Below, one piece after another: positions 7,808 through 16,217 of a stretch of 64,000 nucleotides of DNA. Source of the stretch: Planctomycetota bacterium. GTDB lineage: Bacteria > Planctomycetota > UBA8742 > UBA2392. Where the stretch lies: positions 1 through 64,000 of the forward strand of contig JADZFR010000001.1 in NCBI GenBank assembly GCA_020849795.1. Reading direction: 5' to 3'. Within the stretch, counting starts at the first letter, position 1; the number at the start of each line of letters is the position of its first letter. The notes under the pieces are model-generated. The model had not been told where the DNA came from. It did no database searches and saw only the letters and a list, made by a program, of their open reading frames with translations. A program made the position numbers and the translations under genes.

Positions 7808-9916
7808 ATGCGCTGGTTGATCCTGCTGCTGATGTTGGCTTCACCGCTGTCGGCGCTGACTTACAGCGTTGGCCCCGGCCAGACATACACGAGCATCGGC
7901 GCCGTGCCCTGGGAGAGCATCGGGGCCGGCGACATTGTCGAGATTCACTGGCGCGCCACGCCCTACGCCGAGAAGTGGGTGATCTGCAAACAGGGCACGC
8001 AAGCCAACCCCATCATCGTGCGTGGCATTCCTAACGGCACAACGGGCGCGCTGCCCGTGATCACGGGGCAGAATGCCACCACCCGCACACAACTCAGTTA
8101 CTGGAACCAGGACCGCAGCCTGATCAAGATCGGCGGCGCGAGCACGCCCGCCGACACCACGCCGCAGTACATCACGATTGAGAACCTTGAGTTGCGCGGG
8201 GCATACGAAGGCTACACCTACACCAACGCCGCCGGCGCATCGGGGCAGCCGTACAGCTTCAGCGCCAGCGCTGTGTACATCGAAAAGGGCAAGCACATCA
8301 CGATTCGCGGCTGCACGGTCACGGATTGCGGCAACGGCATTTTCGTGGCACCGGGCGGCGGCACAAGCAACCCCTCAAGCATGAGCGAGTACATCACGCT
8401 TTCAGGCAACTACATCCATGGTAACGGCAACGTCGGCCGGATCTATGAGCACAACACCTACTGCGAAGCCAATCACATCACCTACGAATTCAACCGTTAC
8501 GGCGCACTGCGCAGCGGGGCCGGCGGCAACAACCTGAAAGACCGCAGCGCCAACTGTGTCGTGCGCTACAACTGGATCTTCAGCGGCAACCGCCAACTCG
8601 ACTTGACCGAAGCCGACGGCAGCGGCATTGAAACCCTGACCGGCTACAACACCACCTACGTGTACGGCAACATCCTGTATGAAGACCAGTCGGGCAACAG
8701 CCAGATCATTCACTACGGCGGCGACAACGGCACCACCAGCACGTACCGCAAGGGCACGCTGCACCTTTACAACAACACAGTCTATTCCACGCGCAGCGGC
8801 AACACCACGCTGGTGCGCCTGAGCACGAACGACGAAACCTGCGACTGCCGCAACAACATCATCTTTGTGACGGCGAGCGCAGGCAGCCTTGGCTTGATCG
8901 ACGACACTGGGGTTCTCAATTACCGCAACTGCTTCTTCAAAGGTACGCCCACACCCAGCCACAGCGGCGCCGGCATGGCCGGCACGGTGAACAACCAGGG
9001 CGGCAATGTGACGGGCACTGACCCCGGCTGGACGAACGTTGCTGCCCAGGACTTTACGCTGACCGGCACCGCGGCAAGCCGCGACACCGGCACGTCGCTG
9101 CACGCCGGCGTGCTGCCGACACACAATGTGTCGCTGGAGTACGTGCCGCACCAGCAGCAGCAGGCGCGCGCGAGCGACGCCACGTTTGACATCGGCGCAT
9201 TCGAATTTGGCAGCGGGGGCGCTCCCGTGCCTCCGACCGCACCGACCACACTGGTTGCAACTGCGACGGGTACCCTGGGCGCCGACCTTAGCTGGACCGA
9301 CACCAGCAGCACCGAGACCGGCTTCCGCATCGAGCGCCGGCAGGGTGCCGGGTCCTACGCCACAGCCGGAACAGTGGCTGCCAACGTGACCGTGTTCGGC
9401 GACAGCGGATTGACCAACGGGCTCAGCTACACCTACCGCGTGTTTGCCTTCAATGGCGGCGGCGACAGCACAGCCAGCAACGAAGACACGATTGTCGCCA
9501 GCAGCACGCCCGTTGCGCCGTCGGCCCCGACTGGCTGCACGGCAACCGCACAGGCCGGGCTTGCGATTCTGGTGAGCTGGACTGACACCAGCAGCAACGA
9601 GGACGGATTTTATCTTGAGCGCAGCGATGCGGGCGGTGGCTTCAACCAGATCCAGGCACTGGGGGCAGGTGTCACGACGTTCAACGACAGCGGGCTGACC
9701 GAGGGCACGCTGTATGCGTACCGCGTGCGCGCATACAACACGACCGGCAACAGCGCTTACTCGAACACCGCTTCGGCCACGGCTTCAACGGGCGGCGGCG
9801 GTGGTGGTGGGGGTGGCGGCAGCGGCAAGTCAGGCGGCGGCGGATGCTCAGCCGCTGGTGGTGCAGGCGTGTGGCTGCTAGCGCTGCCCCTTCTGTTCCG
9901 GCGCAAGCGAACCTGA
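7808..9916 (+). CDS. Secreted parallel beta-helix / double Fn3 protein with C-terminal sorting tail
   Basis: A 702-residue exported protein. Signal peptide MRWLILLLMLASPLSA. Residues about 20-470 form a right-handed beta-helix (ITIENLELRG, ITIRGCTVTDCGNGIFV, ITLSGNYIHGNG). Two fibronectin type III domains follow at about 480-565 and 570-655, each with the WTDTSS and YRVxAxN pattern. The tail is a long Gly run, then GGGGCSAAGGAG, a hydrophobic segment WLLALPLLF and RRKRT. This tripartite tail resembles GlyGly-CTERM/MYXO-CTERM sorting signals, which are cleaved and anchored at the outer surface. The start has GGGGG 6 nt upstream. Substrate unknown. Confidence 0.82.
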   Translation: MRWLILLLMLASPLSALTYSVGPGQTYTSIGAVPWESIGAGDIVEIHWRATPYAEKWVICKQGTQANPIIVRGIPNGTTGALPVITGQNATTRTQLSYWNQDRSLIKIGGASTPADTTPQYITIENLELRGAYEGYTYTNAAGASGQPYSFSASAVYIEKGKHITIRGCTVTDCGNGIFVAPGGGTSNPSSMSEYITLSGNYIHGNGNVGRIYEHNTYCEANHITYEFNRYGALRSGAGGNNLKDRSANCVVRYNWIFSGNRQLDLTEADGSGIETLTGYNTTYVYGNILYEDQSGNSQIIHYGGDNGTTSTYRKGTLHLYNNTVYSTRSGNTTLVRLSTNDETCDCRNNIIFVTASAGSLGLIDDTGVLNYRNCFFKGTPTPSHSGAGMAGTVNNQGGNVTGTDPGWTNVAAQDFTLTGTAASRDTGTSLHAGVLPTHNVSLEYVPHQQQQARASDATFDIGAFEFGSGGAPVPPTAPTTLVATATGTLGADLSWTDTSSTETGFRIERRQGAGSYATAGTVAANVTVFGDSGLTNGLSYTYRVFAFNGGGDSTASNEDTIVASSTPVAPSAPTGCTATAQAGLAILVSWTDTSSNEDGFYLERSDAGGGFNQIQALGAGVTTFNDSGLTEGTLYAYRVRAYNTTGNSAYSNTASATASTGGGGGGGGGGSGKSGGGGCSAAGGAGVWLLALPLLFRRKRT

Positions 9917-9943
9917 ACCAGAGGCACTCTGGGCGAATCGCAG

Positions 9944-11344
9944 TCAGTCGTCGGAGTGGCGGCCGACTTTGACCTCGATTTCGCGCTGTTTGCCGTTGCT
10001 GTCTGCGACTGTGTACTTCACCTTGTCGCCGGGTTCGTACTTCATGCGAAACCACGCGCAGAACTCGCGGCCAGCGATGTTTGGGCTTTCGCCGTCCACG
10101 GCAATGATGTAGTCGCCCGCTTTCAGGCCTGCCTTGCCGGCGTTGCCGACGGGGCCTTTCGGAAAGTACGGCTTCACACACATCACGTCTTTCGCCACGC
10201 CCGCCTTCTGGCGGTCGTTGTCGTTGCAGGCCAGTGGCCACGGAAAGCCGTGGTGCGCACCGATGTCAGCCTCGGCCACGCTCTTGCGCCAACCGGGGTT
10301 GTACTTGCGCCACTCGCCCGTCAGCGCCAGCTCTGCCGAGTGAATGCCGTCAGCATTTCTGTACCACAGCGTCAGTCTCGTGTCGCCAAATGGCAGGCGG
10401 TGCAGCACGCCGCGCAGGTCGGTGGCGCTGAAGACCAGACGGTCGCCGGCTGCCTGCAGCATGTCGCCGGGCTTGATGCCCGCCTTGGCGGCCGCGCTGT
10501 CGGGGGTGACCCTCTTGACGCGCAGACAGTTGTCGAGCTCAAGCTCGAGGCCGATGTTCTCGGGATATGGCCAGACGTAGAAGTCTTTTTGTTTGTCGAA
10601 GTCTTTTTTGTCAAAGCGCGGCTGCCGCACAACCTCGGCGCATTCGTGGCAGTGCAGGCACTCGGTCTTGTCCTTGGCGATTTTCTCGGCGCGTTCGGCG
10701 TGTTTGGACCACGACTTCCAGCCCTTGTGCTTCAGCGGGGTATCGGCTTTGCCCTTGAGTTCCGGGGCTGGCCCATCGACGGCCCACTCTGCGCGCTTGG
10801 GGTGGTAGTGGTGCGCCAGCACGCCGTCCATCGCGGCCATGAGTCCCTTTTCGCTCAGTCGCGCCTTGTCGCCGGTGATGTCGATGCCGCCGTATACGCT
10901 GTAGATGCGGCCTTCTGGGTCAAAGAAGTAGCCCCACCACGAGCAATCGAGGTCCTGGTACTCCTCAAACCGGAAGAGTCGTGCGTCCATGTCGCGCATC
11001 GACACAATGCGTACGCACACGAAGTTGGACAGCTTGGCCTGCATTTCGGCCGATGGCTTCATCAAAGCGTTGTCCCACCACGAGCACTGTTTGCAGGGCA
11101 GGCAGCGGATCGTGACGAACAGCGGCCGCTGCTCCTTCGCGGCGAGCTTTAGCGCGTCTTCCATTTCCGTATTTTCAAGCCACTCGTGCTTGCGCGGTTC
11201 GGGCAGGACGACTTTGGCAGCGGCCCGATCTTCGAGAATGTCTGACATGCTCGGGATGGCGTCCTGCGCGGCTGTGGGTGCGCCCAGGATGGCTGCGACG
11301 GTTGCCGACACAACGCAAGCCACGCTAAGTAGAAGCAATCTCAT
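9944..11344 (-). CDS. Exported thioredoxin-like / PDZ protein with one CxxCH site
   Basis: A 466-residue periplasmic protein. The start was set at 11344 (MRLLLLSVACVVSATVAA) because GGGGAGGA precedes it and a signal peptide follows; the frame is open further upstream without coding character. After the signal, residues about 45-170 look thioredoxin-like with CLPCKQCSWW. A CLHCH motif (about 237) fits a single c-type heme attachment site. Two PDZ-like domains follow (about 275-350 and 385-466), recognisable by SAAAKAGIKPGDMLQAAG and KAGLKAGDYIIAVDGESP. The architecture resembles the Trx/PDZ proteins of Planctomycetes, some of which are selenoproteins; here the site is coded as Cys. The redox partner is unknown. 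Confidence 0.72.
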   Translation of the reverse strand: MRLLLLSVACVVSATVAAILGAPTAAQDAIPSMSDILEDRAAAKVVLPEPRKHEWLENTEMEDALKLAAKEQRPLFVTIRCLPCKQCSWWDNALMKPSAEMQAKLSNFVCVRIVSMRDMDARLFRFEEYQDLDCSWWGYFFDPEGRIYSVYGGIDITGDKARLSEKGLMAAMDGVLAHHYHPKRAEWAVDGPAPELKGKADTPLKHKGWKSWSKHAERAEKIAKDKTECLHCHECAEVVRQPRFDKKDFDKQKDFYVWPYPENIGLELELDNCLRVKRVTPDSAAAKAGIKPGDMLQAAGDRLVFSATDLRGVLHRLPFGDTRLTLWYRNADGIHSAELALTGEWRKYNPGWRKSVAEADIGAHHGFPWPLACNDNDRQKAGVAKDVMCVKPYFPKGPVGNAGKAGLKAGDYIIAVDGESPNIAGREFCAWFRMKYEPGDKVKYTVADSNGKQREIEVKVGRHSDD

Positions 11345-11499
11345 CGTATGTCCTCCCCGACAACGCAAACGCACGGCGGCCAAACCGGTTCCGTCTGGCA
11401 CTAGATTGCCTTGGTCCAGAGTGTGCGATTCAACAAATTCAAGAATCTTGCGCAAAGTCGCAACCCGCGGTGTGATGCTGCCAACCGGGGGAGTTTGCC

Positions 11500-13056
11500 A
11501 TGGCACGCACGCCGCTGTTTTCGCAGTTGCGCCGCTTGATGCGCACAGCCCAAGTTTCACAACGCACCGGTGTGCCAGCCGCTGAGCTGCTGGAATTCTC
11601 TCTCTCGCGCCGCCACTTTCTGCAGGCAGGCGCGGGCGGGGCGGCACTTGCGCTGGCGGGTTGCCGTTCGACCGCCAAGGACAGCAGCGGCGCGGGCACA
11701 GACGCTCGCGTAGTGATTGTCGGCGCGGGCATGGCCGGCTTGAACTGCGCCTGGAAGCTGCACGGCCAGCGCATTGACGCCACGATCTACGAAGCCGCCG
11801 ACCGCACGGGCGGGCGCATGTTCAGCAAGGAGGGCCTGCTTCACGAGGACCAGACGGTGGAACTGGGCGGTGAGTTCATCGATACGCCGCACAAAGACAT
11901 GTTTGCACTGGTGAAAGAGTTTAAACTTGAGTTCTTGGACATGCAGGCTGACCCGCTGGACACCGAGTGCGCCTACTACTTTGGGGGCCGTCACTACAGT
12001 GACCGAGAAGTGCTTGAGGCACTCAAGCCGCACGTGGAGCGCATGAGCAAAGATGCAGCGTGGCTTGAGAAAGACTGGTCGGCACTACAGAGCGATCGCG
12101 TGGTGCGCGACCTGGACCAGACCAGCATTCGCGCGTACCTCGAAGGCATCGGCGTCACAGGCTGGTTGAAAGATCTGCTTGAGGTCGCGTTTGTGACCGA
12201 GTACGGCCTGGATGCGGATCAACAGTCGGCGTTCAACCTGTTGTGCATCATCGGCCTGGATGTGGCGGCGCCACGCTGGGAAAGCTTTGGCGAGAGCGAC
12301 GAGCGATACAAGGTCAAGGGCGGCAACCAGCGCGTGGTCGACGAACTGGCCAAACGACTCGACAGCCAGATTCACACCGGGCATCGCCTGACGCGACTCA
12401 AGCAGGCGGGAAGCGCGTTTGCGCTGAGCTTTGACAAGGGTGGCACCAGCGTTGAGGTCAAAGCCGACTTCGTGGTGATGACCGTTCCGTTCAGCGTGCT
12501 GCGCGATGTCGAATTGAAGATCGACATGCCGGATGCAAAGCGCCTGTGTATCAACGAACTTGGCTACGGCACCAACGCCAAGGTCATTGCCGGTGTGAAG
12601 TCGCGACCGTGGCGTGCCGCCAAAGCCTCAGGCAACGTGTTCAGCGATCTGCCATTTCAGTTGGGGTGGGATAACTCGCGCATGCAGGGCACAGGCCAGG
12701 GCGGCGTCACGATGTATAGCGGCGGCGCGCCGGGTGTGTCTGTCGGCAAGGGTACACCGCGCGAACAGGTCGAGCGGCTGCTGCCCGGATACGACAAAGT
12801 GTTCGCCGGCAGCACCGACGCATGGGACCACAAGGTGTTCCGCATGCACTGGCCAAGCCACGCGTTCACGAAAGGCAGCTACGGCTGTTATCGGCCCGGG
12901 CAGTGGACCACGATTGCCGGCCACGAGATTGAGCCCGTGGGGAATCTGCTGTTCGCCGGCGAGCATTGCAGCGAAGACTTCCAGGGCTTCATGCAAGGCG
13001 CTGCCGAGACCGGAAGGGTCGCCGCTGAGGAAATTCTGGCGCGCGTGGCCAAGTAG
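11500..13056 (+). CDS. Tat-exported flavin amine oxidase family protein
   Basis: A 518-residue FAD-dependent oxidoreductase. Residues about 29-55 hold a twin-arginine motif SRRHFLQAG, a hydrophobic core and LALAGC, so it is probably Tat-exported and perhaps lipid-anchored. The FAD-binding Rossmann motif VVIVGAGMAGLNCAWKL and YEAADRTGGRMFS follow. The C-terminal flavin contact GNLLFAGEHCSEDFQGFMQG is typical of monoamine oxidases and tryptophan 2-monooxygenase-like enzymes. The true amine substrate cannot be inferred. GGGGGAG lies 6 nt before the ATG. It is divergent from the thioredoxin/PDZ gene and convergent, without a gap, with the next gene. Confidence 0.85.
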   Translation: MARTPLFSQLRRLMRTAQVSQRTGVPAAELLEFSLSRRHFLQAGAGGAALALAGCRSTAKDSSGAGTDARVVIVGAGMAGLNCAWKLHGQRIDATIYEAADRTGGRMFSKEGLLHEDQTVELGGEFIDTPHKDMFALVKEFKLEFLDMQADPLDTECAYYFGGRHYSDREVLEALKPHVERMSKDAAWLEKDWSALQSDRVVRDLDQTSIRAYLEGIGVTGWLKDLLEVAFVTEYGLDADQQSAFNLLCIIGLDVAAPRWESFGESDERYKVKGGNQRVVDELAKRLDSQIHTGHRLTRLKQAGSAFALSFDKGGTSVEVKADFVVMTVPFSVLRDVELKIDMPDAKRLCINELGYGTNAKVIAGVKSRPWRAAKASGNVFSDLPFQLGWDNSRMQGTGQGGVTMYSGGAPGVSVGKGTPREQVERLLPGYDKVFAGSTDAWDHKVFRMHWPSHAFTKGSYGCYRPGQWTTIAGHEIEPVGNLLFAGEHCSEDFQGFMQGAAETGRVAAEEILARVAK

Positions 13057-13548
13057 TCAATGAAGGCTTCGCCACATGTGCACCTCGGCGACCATGCGTC
13101 CGTCGAGGCACAGCGCCGCTTCTTCGCGTCCCCAGGCTGCAAATCCCGCGGATTCGTACAATTGCCGCGCAATCGTGTTCGACTCAGACACGCCGAGTTG
13201 CGCGATGCTGCAACCGGCTGCGCGGATTTCTGCAAGCATGGTGTCAAGCAGTGCGCCCCCGATCCCCCGCGAGCGCGCCTCGGGCGCGACGTACATGCCC
13301 CAAATCACGCCGATGTGCGCGCGCTTGGCGCCCTGCTGCGCGTGCCAGCCGGATGACCCCACCAGTGTTTCCTCCAGAAATGCGCCGTGGACGTGTCCGC
13401 CGAGCATCATGTGCTCGACGTTGGATTCATCACGCTTGCGAAAGTCGTCCACGTGCTCGCCAAAGGCTTCCGGGTGTTCGCCCAGCATGCGCAGCCGCAG
13501 GATTCTCCATGCGGGTGCGTCATTCTTGTGTAAGGGTCGAATCTTCAT
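13057..13548 (-). CDS. GNAT-family N-acetyltransferase
   Basis: A 163-residue acetyltransferase of the GNAT fold. The acetyl-CoA pyrophosphate-binding motif is APEARSRGIGGALLDTMLAE (Q/R-x-x-G-x-G/A form), preceded by the beta-strand IGVIWGMYV. The late ESNTIARQLYESAGFAAWG motif is also characteristic. Substrate unknown; similar stand-alone proteins modify small molecules or protein N-termini. Its stop abuts the amine oxidase stop, so transcripts converge here with no visible terminator. Confidence 0.88.
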   Translation of the reverse strand: MKIRPLHKNDAPAWRILRLRMLGEHPEAFGEHVDDFRKRDESNVEHMMLGGHVHGAFLEETLVGSSGWHAQQGAKRAHIGVIWGMYVAPEARSRGIGGALLDTMLAEIRAAGCSIAQLGVSESNTIARQLYESAGFAAWGREEAALCLDGRMVAEVHMWRSLH

Positions 13549-13593
13549 GGCTACTGTGATAGTAGACGCTTGGGGGTTTCAAAGGGATTGGCA

Positions 13594-15042
13594 ATGAGAA
13601 CTGCGCTGTTGAGTTTAGCCGCCTTTGTGCTGGGACTCGCGGGTACCGCGCACGTATGTGCGCAACCGGCCTACGACCTGGAAGCGCAGCGCGCCAAGCT
13701 GTGGGACTTTTTCGCCGACAAGCACACCGAGATCGGCGATGACTACAAGAAAGTCCAGCTGTTCGAAGACGCGCTCCAACAGTACCTGCGCGCGATTGAG
13801 CTGATGCCCGACCATGGCAAGGCGCGCCGCGGACTTGGCATGAAAAAGAAGGGCGACGCGTGGGTCGACGACGAGCCAATGCCCGAGAAGTCGCCGCTGA
13901 AGCCGTCGGAGAAGGTCGAAGCGCGCAAGAAGCCTGACGAGCTGAAGGCTAAAAACTTTGAGAAGTGCGCCGACCGCGCCCGCAAGCAGGTGCAGGCGGC
14001 AACGTCAGCGGGCGACCCCCGGGCGGCGCGGATTCTGGCCAGTGACGTGCTGACGTATGCGCCCGACGATGCAGCTGCGCGCAAGCTGCGCGGCCACGAA
14101 AAGCTGGGCGAAGACTGGATGCCCGGCTTTGCGAAAAAGTGGCGCGAAGCCGGCATGGCCCATGTCGCCAAAGGCACGTTCGGCGAAGAAGTCACTGAAG
14201 AAGATGAGCAGGCTAAAGAAATCAGCGTCAAGTTCACACGCCGCTCCAGCAAGTGGCTGATGGCGCGTACAACTTATGACGACACGCGCGCCAAGTTCAT
14301 GCACCGCAACGGCGAAGCGGCCATTACGCGGGCCATGGAACTGCTGGGCGTTGAAGCGCCATTCGGCGCGCATCGCTACACCATCACGCATTTCCAAAGC
14401 GTCGCCGAGTACGACGCGATGCTTGAGAAGGTACTGAAACTGACCGGGGACGAACTTGCGTTTGCCAAGAAGCTCGCGGGCCACGGGCAAAGCAAGCCGT
14501 GGGGTTTTCTGTGCCGCAGCAACTCCGACGCCGGTGCAGACGACATGATTGCCAACACCATCGCCATCAACGTCATGAATACCAACCGCCGCAACGGGCG
14601 CCTGACGCAGCCTTGGGTAGAAACCGGATTCAGCTACCTGATCACTTCCCAGACCCTCGGTACCTGCATCACAACGCGCTACTCGTTGATCAAGCAGGGC
14701 GCAACCGCCAGCAGCCACACCACGATGCCCGAGTTGAACAAGAAATCCGGCACGCCCGACCACCTGCGCGAAGCCATCCTGCGCGAGGTCACGTTCAAGC
14801 GCGACCTGCCTCTCAGCCGCATCGTGAACTACGAAACGAATGACATGACCATGGAAGCCGCGGCCAAGTCGTTCAGCCTGATGGAATTCTGGTTCAGCAA
14901 CTATCCCGACGCAACGCGCAAGTACCTCGCCAGCCCGGGTGAGGAGAAAGAAGCGCGGCTCACCAATGTCGAAACGCACTTCGGCAAGAAGGTCGAGGAG
15001 ATTGAAGCCGAGTGGCGCGAATGGGTGCTTGCGAACTATTGA
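13594..15042 (+). CDS. Secreted TPR-like protein with a degenerate peptidase-MA-like domain
   Basis: A 482-residue exported protein; start at 13594 (MRTALLSLAAFVLG), with signal cleavage likely after HVCAQ. A TTG eight codons upstream is the alternative start. Residues 20-100 look like TPR helices ending in RRGLGMKKKGDAWVDDEP, and a second similar unit ends in KLGEDWMPG. The C-terminal 260 residues resemble a gluzincin (peptidase MA-like) layout around QPWVETGFSYLI, but the HExxH zinc motif is absent, so it is probably inactive. The gene at 48853 has the same overall design. Function unknown. Confidence 0.65.
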   Translation: MRTALLSLAAFVLGLAGTAHVCAQPAYDLEAQRAKLWDFFADKHTEIGDDYKKVQLFEDALQQYLRAIELMPDHGKARRGLGMKKKGDAWVDDEPMPEKSPLKPSEKVEARKKPDELKAKNFEKCADRARKQVQAATSAGDPRAARILASDVLTYAPDDAAARKLRGHEKLGEDWMPGFAKKWREAGMAHVAKGTFGEEVTEEDEQAKEISVKFTRRSSKWLMARTTYDDTRAKFMHRNGEAAITRAMELLGVEAPFGAHRYTITHFQSVAEYDAMLEKVLKLTGDELAFAKKLAGHGQSKPWGFLCRSNSDAGADDMIANTIAINVMNTNRRNGRLTQPWVETGFSYLITSQTLGTCITTRYSLIKQGATASSHTTMPELNKKSGTPDHLREAILREVTFKRDLPLSRIVNYETNDMTMEAAAKSFSLMEFWFSNYPDATRKYLASPGEEKEARLTNVETHFGKKVEEIEAEWREWVLANY

Positions 15043-15052
15043 CCAGCGTCGG

Positions 15053-16156
15053 TCAGCCAAGCAACCAGGCGGCTACGAAAATCGTGCCGAACCCGACGCT
15101 GATCACCCCGTTCACGGTGAAGAACGCGAGATCTACGCGAGACAGGTCGTCCGCCTTGACCAGCGAGTGCTGGTACAGCATGCCCGCCAGCATCAGGCCC
15201 GGCGCGGCCCAAACCCAGGGCGCCAGCTGCGTGTAAGAAGACACATCCATGCCGCCGAACGGCGGTGGATTAAGCAGCGCGTAAACGAAGGCAAAGAACA
15301 GCGCGGCAGCCAGCGCGTGCATGCCCCGGCTGACCCACAGCGCGCCCCTGCGGCCAAGCTTGGCCGGTATCGAGTGCAGGCGGTTGGCGCGGTCGAACTC
15401 GACATCCTGCAAGGCGTAGATGACGTCAAAGCCGGCCACCCACATAGCAACGGCGCCGGCCAGCAGCCACGGCGCCGGTTCAGCCACGGCGTTCCAGCCC
15501 AAGGCAACCTGGCCCCAATCGAAGAGCGTGCCATAGGGCGCCTCGCCGATCATTTCGGCTGCAATGGGAAATGAGCCTGCCAACTTGCCGCCGGTTGTCG
15601 TGACCAGCCCCCGTATCGCCACCCACGCGCCAACGGGCGCCAGACCAAGAGAGAACCCCAGCACGACGTGGCACAAGGAAGTGAAGCGCTTGGTGAGGGG
15701 ATACAGCAGCATCAACACAATCGGGATCGGGCTGAGGGCAAACACCACCGGCCCGTGAATCCAGCAAGCGCCGAAATAAAGGGCGGCCATCACAATCGCA
15801 AATGCCCAAGCCTGCGGCAGCGTCATGGTGCCGGCGGGCAGTTCGCGTGCTGCAGTGCGGGGGTTCAACGCGTCGATGCGGCGGTCAAGGATGCGGTTGA
15901 CAGCCATGGCGAAACTTCGTGCGCCCACCATGCACGCCAGAATCAGCAGCAGCAGCGCCCAGAAGAACGGCACATGCCGGTCAAAACCGCCGGGGTAGGG
16001 CGGCACGCCTGCCGGGCCGGGCAGGACGTACAGAAAGCCTGTCGGCACGGCATGCGCGGCGGCCATGCCGACAATCGCGAACGGCAGCGCGAACACGGTG
16101 TGGGCGAACTTCACGAAGCTCGCATAGGTCTTGATCAGTTTGATCGGGCTCTGCAT
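15053..16156 (-). CDS. UbiA-family polyprenyltransferase (MqnP/UbiA-like)
   Basis: A 367-residue integral membrane prenyltransferase. Start at 16156 (MQSPIKLIKTYASFVKFAHT). The N-terminal VKFAHTVFALPFAIVGM is typical of UbiA-like enzymes that include MqnP of futalosine menaquinone synthesis. The first Asp-rich motif is NRILDRRIDALN and the second is YALQDVEFDRANRLHSIP, both Mg2+-diphosphate sites. Eight or nine hydrophobic helices are visible. It lies 61 bp after the ketosynthase-like gene on the same strand, at the end of a five-gene minus-strand run. It may serve quinone synthesis, or prenylate or attach a product of the neighbouring acyl-chain cluster; the second option is inference. Confidence 0.85.
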   Translation of the reverse strand: MQSPIKLIKTYASFVKFAHTVFALPFAIVGMAAAHAVPTGFLYVLPGPAGVPPYPGGFDRHVPFFWALLLLILACMVGARSFAMAVNRILDRRIDALNPRTAARELPAGTMTLPQAWAFAIVMAALYFGACWIHGPVVFALSPIPIVLMLLYPLTKRFTSLCHVVLGFSLGLAPVGAWVAIRGLVTTTGGKLAGSFPIAAEMIGEAPYGTLFDWGQVALGWNAVAEPAPWLLAGAVAMWVAGFDVIYALQDVEFDRANRLHSIPAKLGRRGALWVSRGMHALAAALFFAFVYALLNPPPFGGMDVSSYTQLAPWVWAAPGLMLAGMLYQHSLVKADDLSRVDLAFFTVNGVISVGFGTIFVAAWLLG

Positions 16157-16217
16157 TTGCGCGTGACAATCAACTACTCGCGCGGCGACTTTGCCAGACC
16201 CATGTTGGCGGTTCAGC

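Noticed and set aside
9790-9850. CRISPR-like or tandem repeat array
   Set aside because: The repeated GGC/GGT triplets encode the poly-Gly linker of the beta-helix protein; there are no spacers.
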